DNA of 64,000 nucleotides from Aliidiomarina sp. B3213 (GCF_003290085.1 NZ_QMKJ01000004.1:186001-250000), one strand, 5' to 3'; counted from the stretch's first letter, positions 29,391-39,659 are shown. Notes: a model not told the origin generated them from the letters alone. Translations and numbers: made by a program.

Positions 29391-30377
29391 ATGGCGACCT
29401 CGCGAGTATCTTCACCCATTTATCGCGGGGTCTTGCTTTACACCTGTTTTGCCCTTCTCCTCTCCCCTGTTGTTTACGCACAACAACTCGCGTTTGAAAC
29501 GACGTCAACTGAGAGCGGCACTTCTTTTCACTATGTTTGGGAAGACCAATACGAAAGGCAACACGAGATATCATTCACTCTAGACAAAGAACAAAAGAAC
29601 TTTGCCGCCAACAATCTGAGACATTTAAGTCCTGCGCGCCTTCAGCGTGACATCGTTCGGCCATTACAGAGCTATGCTCGAAGCCGAGACTGGTTTCAAA
29701 TGCATATCTCTTATGACTCTTCGCGCGAACACGTGACCTTTAATCCCAACATAAGAAATGAAGAGGAAAGTTCGCGTCGCATCCGGCTTATGCACGCACA
29801 AGCACAGCAAGAAATTGACAACATCCTGTCTGAGAATTATTTAACTCGAATTTCAATGCCACCAAATATTTCAGGCTACATTCCAGACCATGTTCGAATT
29901 GCGCGAGAGTCAGAAGAGGCAGTAGCACCGCTGGCAACAGCTTTTTATCAGTATTTAGGCGGCGCTACACCACGCCAATATATCGAAGTTATTAGTAGCT
30001 TTGTGCAGTCTATACCGTATAACGAGCTTTCTAATCGTATGGAGAGCAATGGTGCAGGTTTTCAGTCGCCCGTGAATGTTTTATTAAGCAACCAAGGTGA
30101 TTGCGACAGTAAGGTGACTTTACTGGCATCAATCCTTAGAAACCTTATGCCTAACTTAGAAATGGCTATCGTTTATCTACCTCAACACGCAGTTTTTGCC
30201 GTTGCCATATCGCCAGAAAATCATGAGACAACGATAAGAAATTCTGGTGCTGAGCTTCTTATTATGGAGCCTACGGGACCAGCGCTATTAAAGTTAGGAG
30301 AGCCAGCCCCATTTAGCCTCATTTATTTAGCGAACGGTTCTATTGCGTTACGCTACTTTACACCTAGAAACTTATAA
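29391..30377 (+). CDS. Exported transglutaminase-like protein
   Basis: A 328-residue protein with a signal peptide (YRGVLLYTCFALLLSPVVYA). The C-terminal third carries a transglutaminase-like / papain-fold triad arrangement: Cys in QGDCDSKVTLLASIL, His in LPQHAVFAVAI and a carboxylate in LLIMEPTGP. Such domains act as peptidases or transferases, often on the cell wall or envelope. The middle part is charged and helical, without a recognised domain. Start taken at the ATG at 29391 with the signal peptide; its ribosome site is weak, so it may be coupled to the preceding gene. Its 3' end overlaps the end of the convergent PIN-PhoH gene by six bases. Confidence 0.65.
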   Translation: MATSRVSSPIYRGVLLYTCFALLLSPVVYAQQLAFETTSTESGTSFHYVWEDQYERQHEISFTLDKEQKNFAANNLRHLSPARLQRDIVRPLQSYARSRDWFQMHISYDSSREHVTFNPNIRNEEESSRRIRLMHAQAQQEIDNILSENYLTRISMPPNISGYIPDHVRIARESEEAVAPLATAFYQYLGGATPRQYIEVISSFVQSIPYNELSNRMESNGAGFQSPVNVLLSNQGDCDSKVTLLASILRNLMPNLEMAIVYLPQHAVFAVAISPENHETTIRNSGAELLIMEPTGPALLKLGEPAPFSLIYLANGSIALRYFTPRNL

Positions 30378-31757
30378 ATTCTCTTCTGCGTACTGTGCCA
30401 ACGGGCTACGTACAACACCATTTAAGTTCATCGTGGCGCTACCATGGTAGTTTTTAAATCGTTCTACAATGTAGGTTAAGCCAGACGTCACAGCAGTAAG
30501 ATAATAGCTGTCTATTTGCGCAAGGTTACCTGAACAAATAATCTTCGTTCCTGCCCCACAGCGCGTTACAATGGTTTTGAGTTGAGAAGCAGTGAGGTTT
30601 TGAGCTTCGTCGAGAATAACAATAGCGTTCTGGATACTACGGCCGCGCATGAAATTAAGCGACTTAAACTGAATATTAGCCTTTTGCATAATGTAGTTCA
30701 GGCTTACTTCCATGTCTTCGTCTTGCTTATGGAGCGCTTCTAAACTGTCCGTAATCGCCGCTAGCCAAGGCGCCATTTTTTCTTCTTCAGTGCCCGGTAA
30801 ATAACCGATAGACTCAGCAATTTCAGGGGTATTACGCGTAACAATAATTTTTTCATAAATGCCACGCTCAATAACCTGCTCTAAAGCTGTTGCTAAGGCT
30901 AAAATGGTTTTACCGCAACCTGCAGGACCAGTCAGGATGACTAAGTCTAACGTAGGGTCAAGTAACGCCTGCATACCCATAGCTTGGTAAATGTTCTTCG
31001 GTGCAACTCCCCAAGCCCGTTGAGCCATCAGCCGCTCATGGCCTAAATCAAGTATTTTTACATGCGTGTCGGTAAAGCTTTCTACTCGCGCCGCAAAAGC
31101 GCCCTCTTCATCAATTAGATACTCATTTGGGAACAGCGACGGAAATACTTCACGGGGCAAGAAATGGTAAGTGTCACGTCCATCTTGTTCGCTAGTGACA
31201 TCACCAACGCTAGACCAAAAATCGCCCTCAAATTGGTAAAAACCTTTCGTTAAAAATTGGATATCGTCAATTAGCTGGTCGGTACGATAATCCTCCACCA
31301 ATTTCACGCCCGCACCTTTTGCCTTCAAGCGCATATTGATGTCTTTTGTAACGAGTACGACTCTCGCTGACTTGTGCTTTTTCTGCATCTCCAGAGCAGC
31401 TTGAATAATACGATGATCGTTTTCGCTTAGGGAAAGTTCCGATTCGTTTTGGCGCAGCTGGAAGTCGGGGAAGATAGAAAGAGTACCTTGGGCTTTGTGT
31501 TCGCCTGCCATATTTTTCAGCGGTACACCTGCTGTAATATCTTCAGGTGAGGCGTCACTTAACGCATCTTCTAATGCTCGAATAGCTACACGGGCGTCTC
31601 GACTGACGTCTTTTTGGCGATCTTTAATGCGGTCTAGTTCTTCCAGAACAACCATGGGAATAACAACGTTGTGCTCTTGGAAATTAAGAAATGCGAGGGG
31701 TTCATGTAACAGGATATTGGTGTCGAGAAGGTAATATTTCCCACCGCTTTCAGCCAT
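30372..31757 (-). CDS. PIN-PhoH fusion ATPase (PhoH2 type)
   Basis: A 461-residue fusion. Residues 8-180 form a PIN ribonuclease domain (LLDTNILLHEP, VVLEELDRIKD, VLVTKDINMRLKA, with the usual Asp residues). The C-terminal half is a PhoH-type P-loop ATPase (ILTGPAGCGKTILALATALE, then VILDEAQNLTASQLKTIVTR). In characterised PhoH2 proteins the two domains give RNA unwinding and cleavage. It stands alone, without the PhoAT antitoxin-like gene known from mycobacteria. Physiological role here is unknown. Confidence 0.88.
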   Translation of the reverse strand: MAESGGKYYLLDTNILLHEPLAFLNFQEHNVVIPMVVLEELDRIKDRQKDVSRDARVAIRALEDALSDASPEDITAGVPLKNMAGEHKAQGTLSIFPDFQLRQNESELSLSENDHRIIQAALEMQKKHKSARVVLVTKDINMRLKAKGAGVKLVEDYRTDQLIDDIQFLTKGFYQFEGDFWSSVGDVTSEQDGRDTYHFLPREVFPSLFPNEYLIDEEGAFAARVESFTDTHVKILDLGHERLMAQRAWGVAPKNIYQAMGMQALLDPTLDLVILTGPAGCGKTILALATALEQVIERGIYEKIIVTRNTPEIAESIGYLPGTEEEKMAPWLAAITDSLEALHKQDEDMEVSLNYIMQKANIQFKSLNFMRGRSIQNAIVILDEAQNLTASQLKTIVTRCGAGTKIICSGNLAQIDSYYLTAVTSGLTYIVERFKNYHGSATMNLNGVVRSPLAQYAEENL

Positions 31758-31888
31758 AGTTTTTGCCTCGATTATTTTTTGTTGTAGTTACTTTAACCAT
31801 AGCCGACCGAGATTAAAAAGTAATGACATCGATTAAATTTTTTTGAAAACATTGTTACAATTCGCCGCATATTCGCAACGAGGCTGTC

Positions 31889-32539
31889 ATGTTTGTCTAT
31901 AACCCACCTACGGAGCCTTGGCTCGAATTTATTTACCGCGACGAAGACATCATAGTTGTGAACAAGCCGCCCGGCTTACTCACCGTCCCAGGCAAAGATA
32001 TTCAGCATAAAGACAGTGTATACACCCGAGTAACCACGAGTTTACCCAGCGCACGAATTATTCATCGCCTCGACATGGCTACCTCTGGGATACTTGTTAT
32101 GGCCTTGCATAAAAAAGCTCAAGGTGAAATGGGTAAGCAGTTTGAAAAACGCACCGTGCATAAAACCTACGAAGCAGAAGTGTTGGGGAAGCTCGCAGAA
32201 CATGAAGGAATGGTGAATTTACCTCTTCGGTGTGACTGGCCCAACCGACCTAAGCAAATGGTTGATCACGAAGAAGGAAAACCTGCGCAAACGAACTTCA
32301 AAGTGTTGTCGCATCAAACGAACTCAACAAGAGTAGAACTCAAACCTATTACGGGCCGCTCTCACCAATTGCGCGTTCATATGTTGTCTTTAGGACATCC
32401 GATTTTAGGTGACCGATTATATGGTGAACCCGTCGCAGTTAAACAATCACCGCGGTTGTTGTTGCATGCAAGAGAAATTGAGTTTCACCACCCCATAACA
32501 AACGAACCCATGTGTTTCGAGATTCCGACACCATTTTAA
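31889..32539 (+). CDS. rluA: Dual-specificity rRNA/tRNA pseudouridine synthase RluA
   Basis: 216 residues, close to E. coli RluA throughout (YNPPTEPWLEFIYRDED, HRLDMATSG with catalytic Asp62, LRCDWPNRPKQ, ITGRSHQLRVHM). RluA makes pseudouridine at 746 of 23S rRNA and 32 of several tRNAs. There is no S4 domain, as expected for this subfamily. Divergent from the PIN-PhoH gene. Confidence 0.93.
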   Translation: MFVYNPPTEPWLEFIYRDEDIIVVNKPPGLLTVPGKDIQHKDSVYTRVTTSLPSARIIHRLDMATSGILVMALHKKAQGEMGKQFEKRTVHKTYEAEVLGKLAEHEGMVNLPLRCDWPNRPKQMVDHEEGKPAQTNFKVLSHQTNSTRVELKPITGRSHQLRVHMLSLGHPILGDRLYGEPVAVKQSPRLLLHAREIEFHHPITNEPMCFEIPTPF

Positions 32540-32598
32540 ACGTCGCATTTTTTCGTTAAATCATTCCAGATATCTAAGTCTTTGCCGATACTAAACGT

Positions 32599-33393
32599 AT
32601 GAGCAAATACTTAATGTTACCGCTATTTATAATCTTTTATATTTCCCAGCCTTTACAGGCCGGGCAAGACGATCTTGCCTATTATTTGCCGCCGCACGAA
32701 TACTTTTGGTTAGGTGATAGTGAAGAATCGCGCTATTTAGTTTTGCATCGAGAAAACCAGCTTCCTTTCTTACGCGGAGCAGCCATTATTCTTCCGGATT
32801 GGGGCTTTCACCCACTCACAACAACATATTCAAAAATGTCTTACCAAGCCATGCCACAGTATGGCTGGGAAACCTTAGCAGTTCATGCGCCCACTTCTGA
32901 CTTATCGACCTTCCCATGGCAAACCGAGAATGGTACTCCGTACCCAACCGCAGCAGAGGACCGTGAGCTTGATGACATTAGGCAGCAAGTACTTACTCGT
33001 GTCGAAGCTGTAATGACTCATTTAGCGGATGAACCTGGCTTTAGGATTCTTATTAGCGAAGGGGTTTCAGCAGGCATAGTTATAGACTTAATAAGTCGCG
33101 GTGAACTTACTGATATTGATGCGTTAGTAGTGATTAATCCTAATATTCCGCAATGGCAGCTCAATCGTGAGATGAGTCGAAAATTAGCTCGACTCGACAT
33201 TCCTACGCTTGACCTTCAAAGTTCAGAAGCAACCCATTGGAGTTTAGAAGAAGCCGAGCGCAGAGTCATGTTAGCCAGTCGCTACCAACATATGGGTTAT
33301 CGCCAACGCGGATTAAGCCCACAAACCCATCGTCAAAATGAGCATACATTTGCGCAAGTCATTTATGGTTGGCTAAGTTACGAAGGGTTCTAA
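32599..33393 (+). CDS. DUF3530 family exported protein
   Basis: 264 residues with a signal peptide (LMLPLFIIFYISQPLQA). The rest looks like an alpha/beta-hydrolase-type fold of the DUF3530 family: RGAAIILPDWGFHPL resembles the strand before an oxyanion loop, and ILISEGVSAGIVIDLI resembles a nucleophile elbow, with Glu-Gly-Val-Ser instead of a classical GxSxG. Activity is uncertain. Its last four bases overlap the end of djlA on the other strand. Confidence 0.65.
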   Translation: MSKYLMLPLFIIFYISQPLQAGQDDLAYYLPPHEYFWLGDSEESRYLVLHRENQLPFLRGAAIILPDWGFHPLTTTYSKMSYQAMPQYGWETLAVHAPTSDLSTFPWQTENGTPYPTAAEDRELDDIRQQVLTRVEAVMTHLADEPGFRILISEGVSAGIVIDLISRGELTDIDALVVINPNIPQWQLNREMSRKLARLDIPTLDLQSSEATHWSLEEAERRVMLASRYQHMGYRQRGLSPQTHRQNEHTFAQVIYGWLSYEGF

Positions 33394-34202
33394 CTTTTTT
33401 CTCTTACCGTCTTAATAAAATTGTAAGCCGACTGGATTTCTTGAGCTTTGTGAGTCGCAGACTTCACTACTTCGGCTGGCAGGCCTTGTGACGCGAGCTT
33501 ATCAGGGTGATGTTCTCGCATCAGTTTTCTATAGCTTCGCTTCAGTTCTTCGTCGCTACACTGACTTTTAACCCCAAGCGCTTCATAAGCCGCAGCTAAA
33601 CGCTCAGTATTGCGTTGTTTATGTGTTGAAGCGTTTCGCTCGAACTTTTTCCGCCCGATAACCATACTTATAAAACGTTCAACATCGGCCTTTTCAAAGT
33701 CTAAGTAAGAGGCTGCTCTAACTAATGTTTTTAGCGTTTGGTTGTCGTGAGATTGTGCAGCGACAGACAGCCCAACTAAATACTCTAAATAGAGCAATTG
33801 CATGTCACGTCGGCCGTGATGATCTTCCTGAAATTGTTTGAGGACCTGGCGCACCGGAAAGTCTTTACTTTTCCCCTCTCGGAATGCAGCTTGAGCTTCC
33901 TTCGTAAAAGTTCGGTCTAAACCAAACTCTTCCATTAAACTTTGTGACGCTCGAATATCTTGTTGCGTGACATGCCCTTTCGCTTTAGCGATATGGCCGG
34001 CAACAGAAAACAGCGCGTACAAAAATGAAGCTTCACTTTCCGCCTTTTTATCACCTTCAAAAAAGGCACCAAAGCCACCTTTGCCGTATAGATTTTTGCC
34101 GTACTGCCAGTCGAACCAAGCGCCCAAAAGAAAGCCGACGACAGCTCCAGGTAGTCTGGCCAACAAAGCTCCTAACAATATACCCAGTATTTTTCCCGTC
34201 AC
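33390..34202 (-). CDS. djlA: Membrane-anchored DnaJ-like co-chaperone DjlA
   Basis: 270 residues. A glycine-rich N-terminal membrane segment (ILGILLGALLARLPGAVVGFLLGAWFD) anchors it; the middle is a TerB-like helical domain and the C-terminus a J-domain with the HPD motif (REHHPDKLASQGLP). DjlA stimulates DnaK at the inner membrane and affects capsule signalling in E. coli. It follows murU by 3 bp and, as in E. coli, lies close to lptD on the opposite strand. Confidence 0.92.
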   Translation of the reverse strand: MTGKILGILLGALLARLPGAVVGFLLGAWFDWQYGKNLYGKGGFGAFFEGDKKAESEASFLYALFSVAGHIAKAKGHVTQQDIRASQSLMEEFGLDRTFTKEAQAAFREGKSKDFPVRQVLKQFQEDHHGRRDMQLLYLEYLVGLSVAAQSHDNQTLKTLVRAASYLDFEKADVERFISMVIGRKKFERNASTHKQRNTERLAAAYEALGVKSQCSDEELKRSYRKLMREHHPDKLASQGLPAEVVKSATHKAQEIQSAYNFIKTVREKS

Positions 34203-34205
34203 CGT

Positions 34206-34877
34206 TTACTCACTTTCCTCAATTGATGCGTTGATCGCCTGCAACCGTTCCGGCGTGCCTACGTCAGTCCAAGCCCCTTGATATAATTGACCAGAAACAT
34301 AGCCTCCAGTAATTGCTTGATCAAAAATGGGTTTGAGCGCTAAAAAAGAGTCGGTGATACCCGTAAATAGTTCAGGACGAAGCACGCTCATTCCGGAAAA
34401 CGTATACCTAGCACCACTGTTCACAACTTTGTTTTGCACTAAACCGAAATCTCCGCTTTCGTTATGGCTCGGATTTTCAACCAGCACTAAGTGAGCAAGC
34501 TCATCCGAGGGCAGCTCAGGAAAGCGCTGAAAGTCGAAATCAGTCCAAATATCACCGTTTACAACAATAAAAGGAGCGTCACCGAGCATAGGCAGTGCCC
34601 GAACAATACCGCCTGCGGTTTCCAAGCCACCTTCCGGCTCTTCTGAATAGTGAATATTAACGCCCCAACGTTCGCCACCTCCAAGCGTACTAATGACTTG
34701 CTGAGGCAACCAAGCAACATTAATAACAATGTCGGTAACGCCCATGCGCTTCAATTTCTCAATATGCCAAACGATAAGAGGCTTCCCTCCGACCTTAAGC
34801 AATGGCTTAGGGCAATGGTCCGTTAGCGGCTGCATTCGTTTGCCGCGCCCCGCAGCGAGAATCATCGCAGTTTTCAT
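34206..34877 (-). CDS. murU: N-acetylmuramate alpha-1-phosphate uridylyltransferase
   Basis: 223-residue nucleotidyltransferase: ILAAGRGKRMQPLTDHCPKP binds UTP, FIVVNGDIWTDFDF carries the metal-binding Asp, and AWTDVGTPERL is near the C-terminus. MurU converts MurNAc-1-phosphate to UDP-MurNAc in the cell-wall recycling route that bypasses de novo synthesis and confers partial fosfomycin tolerance in Pseudomonas. The ATG overlaps the amgK stop by four bases, and the pair amgK-murU is diagnostic. Confidence 0.9.
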   Translation of the reverse strand: MKTAMILAAGRGKRMQPLTDHCPKPLLKVGGKPLIVWHIEKLKRMGVTDIVINVAWLPQQVISTLGGGERWGVNIHYSEEPEGGLETAGGIVRALPMLGDAPFIVVNGDIWTDFDFQRFPELPSDELAHLVLVENPSHNESGDFGLVQNKVVNSGARYTFSGMSVLRPELFTGITDSFLALKPIFDQAITGGYVSGQLYQGAWTDVGTPERLQAINASIEESE

Positions 34878-35905
34878 GAGCTAACCTTATTTAATGCCGG
34901 TACAACTCTGCTTTTTAACCAGTCATGATATTCGGCACATTCAGGGTATTGAGCTGAAACAGCTAATAAATAATTCACAGTATGAGGTATATCGTTTAAG
35001 TAACCCGCTTTGCCGTCTCGCAAAAACAACCGTGCAAAAATACCACTTGCTTTAGTATGACGCTGCATACCCATCCAGTCGAAATCAGACTGAAATTGTG
35101 CGGCACTGCATGAAGAGTTTAATAAGTTGTGCTTTCTTAAAGTATCGAAACCATATCCCAGCAAGTTCTCGACAAGTTCTGCTGGCCAATCTACATAACA
35201 GTCTCTCACTAAGCTCACCAGATCATAACTAATAGGTCCAACTACCGCGTCTTGGAAGTCGATAGCCACGAGTTCGTTCTGTTCGTTTACCATAAGGTTT
35301 CGTGAGTGATAATCACGATGTACGCCAACCTGTTGCTGAGCAAGAGCTTTCTGAGTAAGTTGAGTACTAAACTCGGTCCACAGCTTCAGCTCTTCATGAT
35401 CCAGCGTTAAACCCAGATACTGCTCGAGTAGCCAGTCCTTAAACAATGCGTTTTCGCGCGCCAGCAGCTCTTCGTTGTAGGGCGGTAAATCGCCTTGGCG
35501 AGTGCCTGTAACAGCCATAACTCCCGGCAACAAATCAATTGCTTGTTTATACCTTTGCGTAACGGCTTCAATATTGTTGTTGGTATCTGAAAGCAGTAAA
35601 CGATCTCCAATATCTTCAAGCAACATTGCGCCGAGGTTTTCGTCTGAAAGATAAATACGCGGAACCCGAACACCCTGTTCTTCATAAGCCATCGCCACAG
35701 ACACAAACGGCTCTAAAGACTCAGGAGGTGGAGCATCAACTAGAACTAACGTACTTTTCTCTGCATCATCTCTCAATTTCCCTGAAACTCGAAAATACTT
35801 ACGAAAACTGGCATCGCCCGCTAGCAACTCTATGTTTTCAATCGATATAAGTTCACTTTTATTTATCCATTGTTTCAGGAACTCTTGACGATTTTCACTA
35901 CTCAT
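34874..35905 (-). CDS. amgK: N-acetylmuramate/N-acetylglucosamine anomeric kinase
   Basis: A 343-residue aminoglycoside-phosphotransferase-like kinase: ASFRKYFRV, STLVLVDAPPP, catalytic GVHRDYHSRNLMV and AIDFQDAVVGP. AmgK phosphorylates MurNAc or GlcNAc at C1 and feeds MurU. Start chosen at 35905; a frame extending to 36010 would add 35 unlike residues without a ribosome site. Divergent from lptD across 141 bp, the arrangement also known in pseudomonads. Confidence 0.9.
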   Translation of the reverse strand: MSSENRQEFLKQWINKSELISIENIELLAGDASFRKYFRVSGKLRDDAEKSTLVLVDAPPPESLEPFVSVAMAYEEQGVRVPRIYLSDENLGAMLLEDIGDRLLLSDTNNNIEAVTQRYKQAIDLLPGVMAVTGTRQGDLPPYNEELLARENALFKDWLLEQYLGLTLDHEELKLWTEFSTQLTQKALAQQQVGVHRDYHSRNLMVNEQNELVAIDFQDAVVGPISYDLVSLVRDCYVDWPAELVENLLGYGFDTLRKHNLLNSSCSAAQFQSDFDWMGMQRHTKASGIFARLFLRDGKAGYLNDIPHTVNYLLAVSAQYPECAEYHDWLKSRVVPALNKVSS

Positions 35906-36046
35906 AAAGGATCTCGAAGTTAAAATATTTTGAGAACACGATAAAAACTTTTTCGTGCCTTTAAAATGGCATCTTATCAAATAGCCGCATGAAGAAAATT
36001 GCTTTATCATAGGCGGTTATAAAATAGATAAACAACATGAGTTTCA

Positions 36047-38356
36047 ATGGTCGTTAGACACCTCACTATTCTAATTGCATCTGCCGTATCATTAAGTGCC
36101 CATGCACAAGCACTTGATACGCGTTCGCCCGTGTCTAACCAAGAACCTCAGTCGTCATCTTCACTTTTTACTCAGCAATGTTCTGCAGACCCAGACTGGC
36201 TGCCATCTGATGAGGTTTTCAATGGTGAGAGTCAGCCAGGTAGTGTTGATGTATGGGCTGATTATGCGGAAATTACCGGCAACCGAAACGCCTTATATTC
36301 GGGTAATGTCGCTTTCAGGCAGGAAAACCAATGGTTACTCACCGAGAGCGCAGAAGTAGATCAGTTTACCGGAGAAATTAAAGCCTTTGACGGTATTCGA
36401 TACGGTGACGGCTACATTGCAATTCGAGCAGAGGAAATTACAGCTGACATGGAGCGGCAGAATGCGCACGTAGGCGCAGCCGAGTATGTCATGTTGAGAA
36501 ACTCCGCGCATGGTCGAGCCGAGTCTATCGACATTGATGCGCAAGCTGGACAACGCAGTGTTCGTTTGGGGGGAAGTAGTTTTACCACTTGTCCCGGAGA
36601 AAATCCTGCGTGGCAAATTATTGCTCAAGACATTGAAATGAACGAGCAAGAGTCGTGGGGAACGGCTCGGAATGCTCAGTTCAGAGTGTTTAATATTCCC
36701 CTACTTTATATTCCTAAGTTTACTTTTCCACTCACTGACGAGCGTAAAACAGGACTGCTTTACCCGACAGTGAAAAGTACCTCAAGAAACGGAATTGAAG
36801 TTGAGACACCTTGGTACATTAACCTAGCGCCGAATGAAGACCTCACAATTACCCCACGCTACATGAGTGAACGTGGGTTAATGATGATGACCGAGTATCG
36901 AACCTTAGACGAAACCACCTCCAATCAATTTAATATCGAGTATTTAAGCTCTGACAAAAAGCAAGACGATCGGGCTGACCGATATGCCTTCAGACTCGAG
37001 TCATTTACTGAGTTTAACGATGAATTTACGGGCTATATCGAAGTTATGGAGGTTAGTGATAGCGGGTATATCAACGACTTTACCAGCGAGTTTGCCAATC
37101 GGGCAGACGCCCATTTATATCGCCGCGCGCAACTTAACTACAAAGCCGAAAATATAGAAGCTCAGTTTCAAATAGAAGACTTCCAAATGTTAGGGCCATA
37201 CACCAGCCCTTACAGAACAGTTCCTCGTATCAGCTACATGCAAACGATGCCATTTGCCAACCATACAGAAGTCTCTTTATTCAGTGAGTTTACTCATTTC
37301 CGTAATTCAGAAAACGCGGATGACTACGCCACTCGCTTACACTTAGAACCAAAACTTTCATTTGCGTGGCAAAGACCCGGCTGGGACGTTGAAAGTGACT
37401 TAAGCTACTACCTTACCCATTACGAACAAAGTAATGACCTTTCAGGAAGAGACCGGTCAATTACTCGCGGTTTGCCTCAGCTTAGAGCGCGTGCTCGTAT
37501 TCATTTAGAACGTTCTCTCGACGAGAGCGGACGTATGCAAACGCTATCTCCCCAAATACAATACTTGTATGTTCCATATGAAGACCAAAGCGAAATAGGA
37601 ATATACGACACTATTTTAATTCAAGACGACTACTACAGCCTATTCCGCCCAAGGCGATTTGCTGGCTTAGACCGTATAGCCGACGCACACCAAGTAACGC
37701 TTGGAGCCTCAACCAGCTATTTCGCAGATACAGGCCAAGAATTACTTCGGTTTAGTTTGGGACAAATTTTCTACTTGGACGAAAGCCAAACACAACTTTT
37801 TGACGAGTCGAGCAGAATAACTGCAAGTAATTCGGAACTTTCTGGCGAACTTGATTTCCGAGTGTCTGACAATTGGTATTTTAGTAGCGCAATTCAATAC
37901 GACACGACCTTAGAATTGGCGCGCAAGGCAAGACTAGCCGCAGAATATCGAAAAGATAGCGAGAACTTGGTACAGTTTAACTATCGACGTGTTCGTGGCC
38001 TAACCGAAGCCAACCAGCAAGTGGAGCAAGTAGGTGTGGTATCGGCGTGGCGGTTAAACCAAGACTGGGTGCTCGCGTCACATTTATACCAAGACATTAG
38101 AGAAGGCACGACTATGGATGCTCTTCTCGCATTACAGTATGAAAGTTGTTGCTGGTCTTTGAGACTAAGTGCTTACCGTCGCATAAACCGTAGGTTCGAC
38201 ATTACGGTTCCTGGCGATAACGTGCCTGACGCACGTTTCGACAACGGGTTAAGTTTACAGTTTATGTTAACTGGACTGGGCGGTGGTGGCGGAATAATTA
38301 ATATGCTGCAACAAAGTATTTTCGGATACCGAAGACCTTTTTATTTAAACGATTGA
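36047..38356 (+). CDS. lptD: LPS-assembly protein LptD
   Basis: A 769-residue outer-membrane protein that inserts lipopolysaccharide with LptE. Signal peptide at 1-20, an N-terminal jellyroll of the OstA/LptA kind (about 65-175, YADYAEITGNRNALYSGNV-like), then the barrel (GLLYPTVKSTSRNG, ETPWYINLAPNEDLTITPRY). The four cysteines needed for the interlocking disulfides are present: C45, C182 and the adjacent pair C701-C702. It heads lptD-surA-pdxA-rsmA-apaG-apaH. Confidence 0.96.
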   Translation: MVVRHLTILIASAVSLSAHAQALDTRSPVSNQEPQSSSSLFTQQCSADPDWLPSDEVFNGESQPGSVDVWADYAEITGNRNALYSGNVAFRQENQWLLTESAEVDQFTGEIKAFDGIRYGDGYIAIRAEEITADMERQNAHVGAAEYVMLRNSAHGRAESIDIDAQAGQRSVRLGGSSFTTCPGENPAWQIIAQDIEMNEQESWGTARNAQFRVFNIPLLYIPKFTFPLTDERKTGLLYPTVKSTSRNGIEVETPWYINLAPNEDLTITPRYMSERGLMMMTEYRTLDETTSNQFNIEYLSSDKKQDDRADRYAFRLESFTEFNDEFTGYIEVMEVSDSGYINDFTSEFANRADAHLYRRAQLNYKAENIEAQFQIEDFQMLGPYTSPYRTVPRISYMQTMPFANHTEVSLFSEFTHFRNSENADDYATRLHLEPKLSFAWQRPGWDVESDLSYYLTHYEQSNDLSGRDRSITRGLPQLRARARIHLERSLDESGRMQTLSPQIQYLYVPYEDQSEIGIYDTILIQDDYYSLFRPRRFAGLDRIADAHQVTLGASTSYFADTGQELLRFSLGQIFYLDESQTQLFDESSRITASNSELSGELDFRVSDNWYFSSAIQYDTTLELARKARLAAEYRKDSENLVQFNYRRVRGLTEANQQVEQVGVVSAWRLNQDWVLASHLYQDIREGTTMDALLALQYESCCWSLRLSAYRRINRRFDITVPGDNVPDARFDNGLSLQFMLTGLGGGGGIINMLQQSIFGYRRPFYLND

Positions 38357-38366
38357 TGGAAGAAGT

Positions 38367-39659
38367 ATGAAGCAATTTAAGGTAATGATCGCCAGCTTGA
38401 TCTTGGCATTTTCGGTGACAAGTACACCAAGCAATGCACAGATGAGCGATCGCATCGCAATTGTCGTGGACAACGGCGTAGTATTGGAAAGCGAAGTTCA
38501 AGATATGATGGGCAAAGTACGCTCTGAACTTCAGGCTTCAAGCCGCTCACTGCCTTCAAGCTCAGCGCTTAGAACCCAAGTTACAGAGCGTCTGATTGCA
38601 GAAGCTTTGCAACTTCAAATGGCGGAACGCATGGGCCTTGTCATTAACGATGCTCAACTAGACCAAGCAATCACGGGTATTGCCGGTGAAAATAATTTAA
38701 CACTAGACCAAATGCGTACCCAAATTGAGCGAGAAGGTCAAAGCTGGAGAGCGTATCGAGAAGACATTCGCAAGCAAATTGTGATTCAAGAAGTACAGCG
38801 TATTGCTATTCAGCGTCGTATTTACATGAGTCCGCAAGAAGTAGACATGCTCGTGAATATGATTAAAGAGCAAGGCGGTTCTCAAACGGAATACAACATC
38901 GGCCACATTCTTATTCGTACCCAAGACGAAAATGGCGAGCAAGATATGAACGCATCGTTAGCTCGTGCAGAACAAGTTCTAGAGTTGCTAGAAGCAGGAG
39001 AACCGTTTGAAGATATAGCTATATCTGCATCGTCGGCGTCGAATGCTCTTGAGGGTGGCGACATGGGATGGCTCACTTTAAACGCCATGCCTACTTTGTT
39101 CGCAGAAGCAGTTGAAGCAAACAATCAACCTGGCGCAGTTCTTGGTCCATTAAGAAGCGGCGTGGGTTATCACATCTTGAAAGTTCATGATGTTCGAGGA
39201 TTACAACAGGCTCAGGTTGAAGAAGTGCGCTCGCGTCACATCTTAATTCGCCCTTCAGTTATTTTGTCTGAAGAGCGTGTTCAACAGATGCTTTCTGAGT
39301 TTAAACAGCAACTAGAAAGTGGTGAAGCAGACTTTGCTGAACTAGCACGCGAACACTCAAGTGACACAGGTTCAGCGCAAAATGGCGGTGACTTAGGCTT
39401 TGCAGACCCAAGCGTATTTGTACCTGAGTTTCGTGACCGTATTCAGAGTATGGAAATTGGCGTAATTAGTGAGCCTTTCAGAAGTACACATGGCTGGCAC
39501 ATTGTGGAAGTACTCGAGCGCAGAACTCAAGACATTACAGAACAGCGTATTCGAGAGCGCGCACAACAGTTACTTTATCGCCGTAAGTTCAGTGAAGAAC
39601 TTAACATTTGGTTACAGGAAATTAGAGACGAAGCATACGTAGAGTTCGTAACCGAATGA
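38367..39659 (+). CDS. surA: Periplasmic chaperone / peptidyl-prolyl isomerase SurA
   Basis: 430 residues with a signal peptide ending near SNA. The N-terminal chaperone domain ([16 protein letters not shown]) is followed by two parvulin repeats ([17 protein letters not shown] ... [20 protein letters not shown] ... [10 protein letters not shown] ... [11 protein letters not shown]). SurA escorts outer-membrane proteins, including LptD, encoded 10 bp upstream. Its TGA overlaps the pdxA ATG. Confidence 0.96.
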   Translation: MKQFKVMIASLILAFSVTSTPSNAQMSDRIAIVVDNGVVLESEVQDMMGKVRSELQASSRSLPSSSALRTQVTERLIAEALQLQMAERMGLVINDAQLDQAITGIAGENNLTLDQMRTQIEREGQSWRAYREDIRKQIVIQEVQRIAIQRRIYMSPQEVDMLVNMIKEQGGSQTEYNIGHILIRTQDENGEQDMNASLARAEQVLELLEAGEPFEDIAISASSASNALEGGDMGWLTLNAMPTLFAEAVEANNQPGAVLGPLRSGVGYHILKVHDVRGLQQAQVEEVRSRHILIRPSVILSEERVQQMLSEFKQQLESGEADFAELAREHSSDTGSAQNGGDLGFADPSVFVPEFRDRIQSMEIGVISEPFRSTHGWHIVEVLERRTQDITEQRIRERAQQLLYRRKFSEELNIWLQEIRDEAYVEFVTE

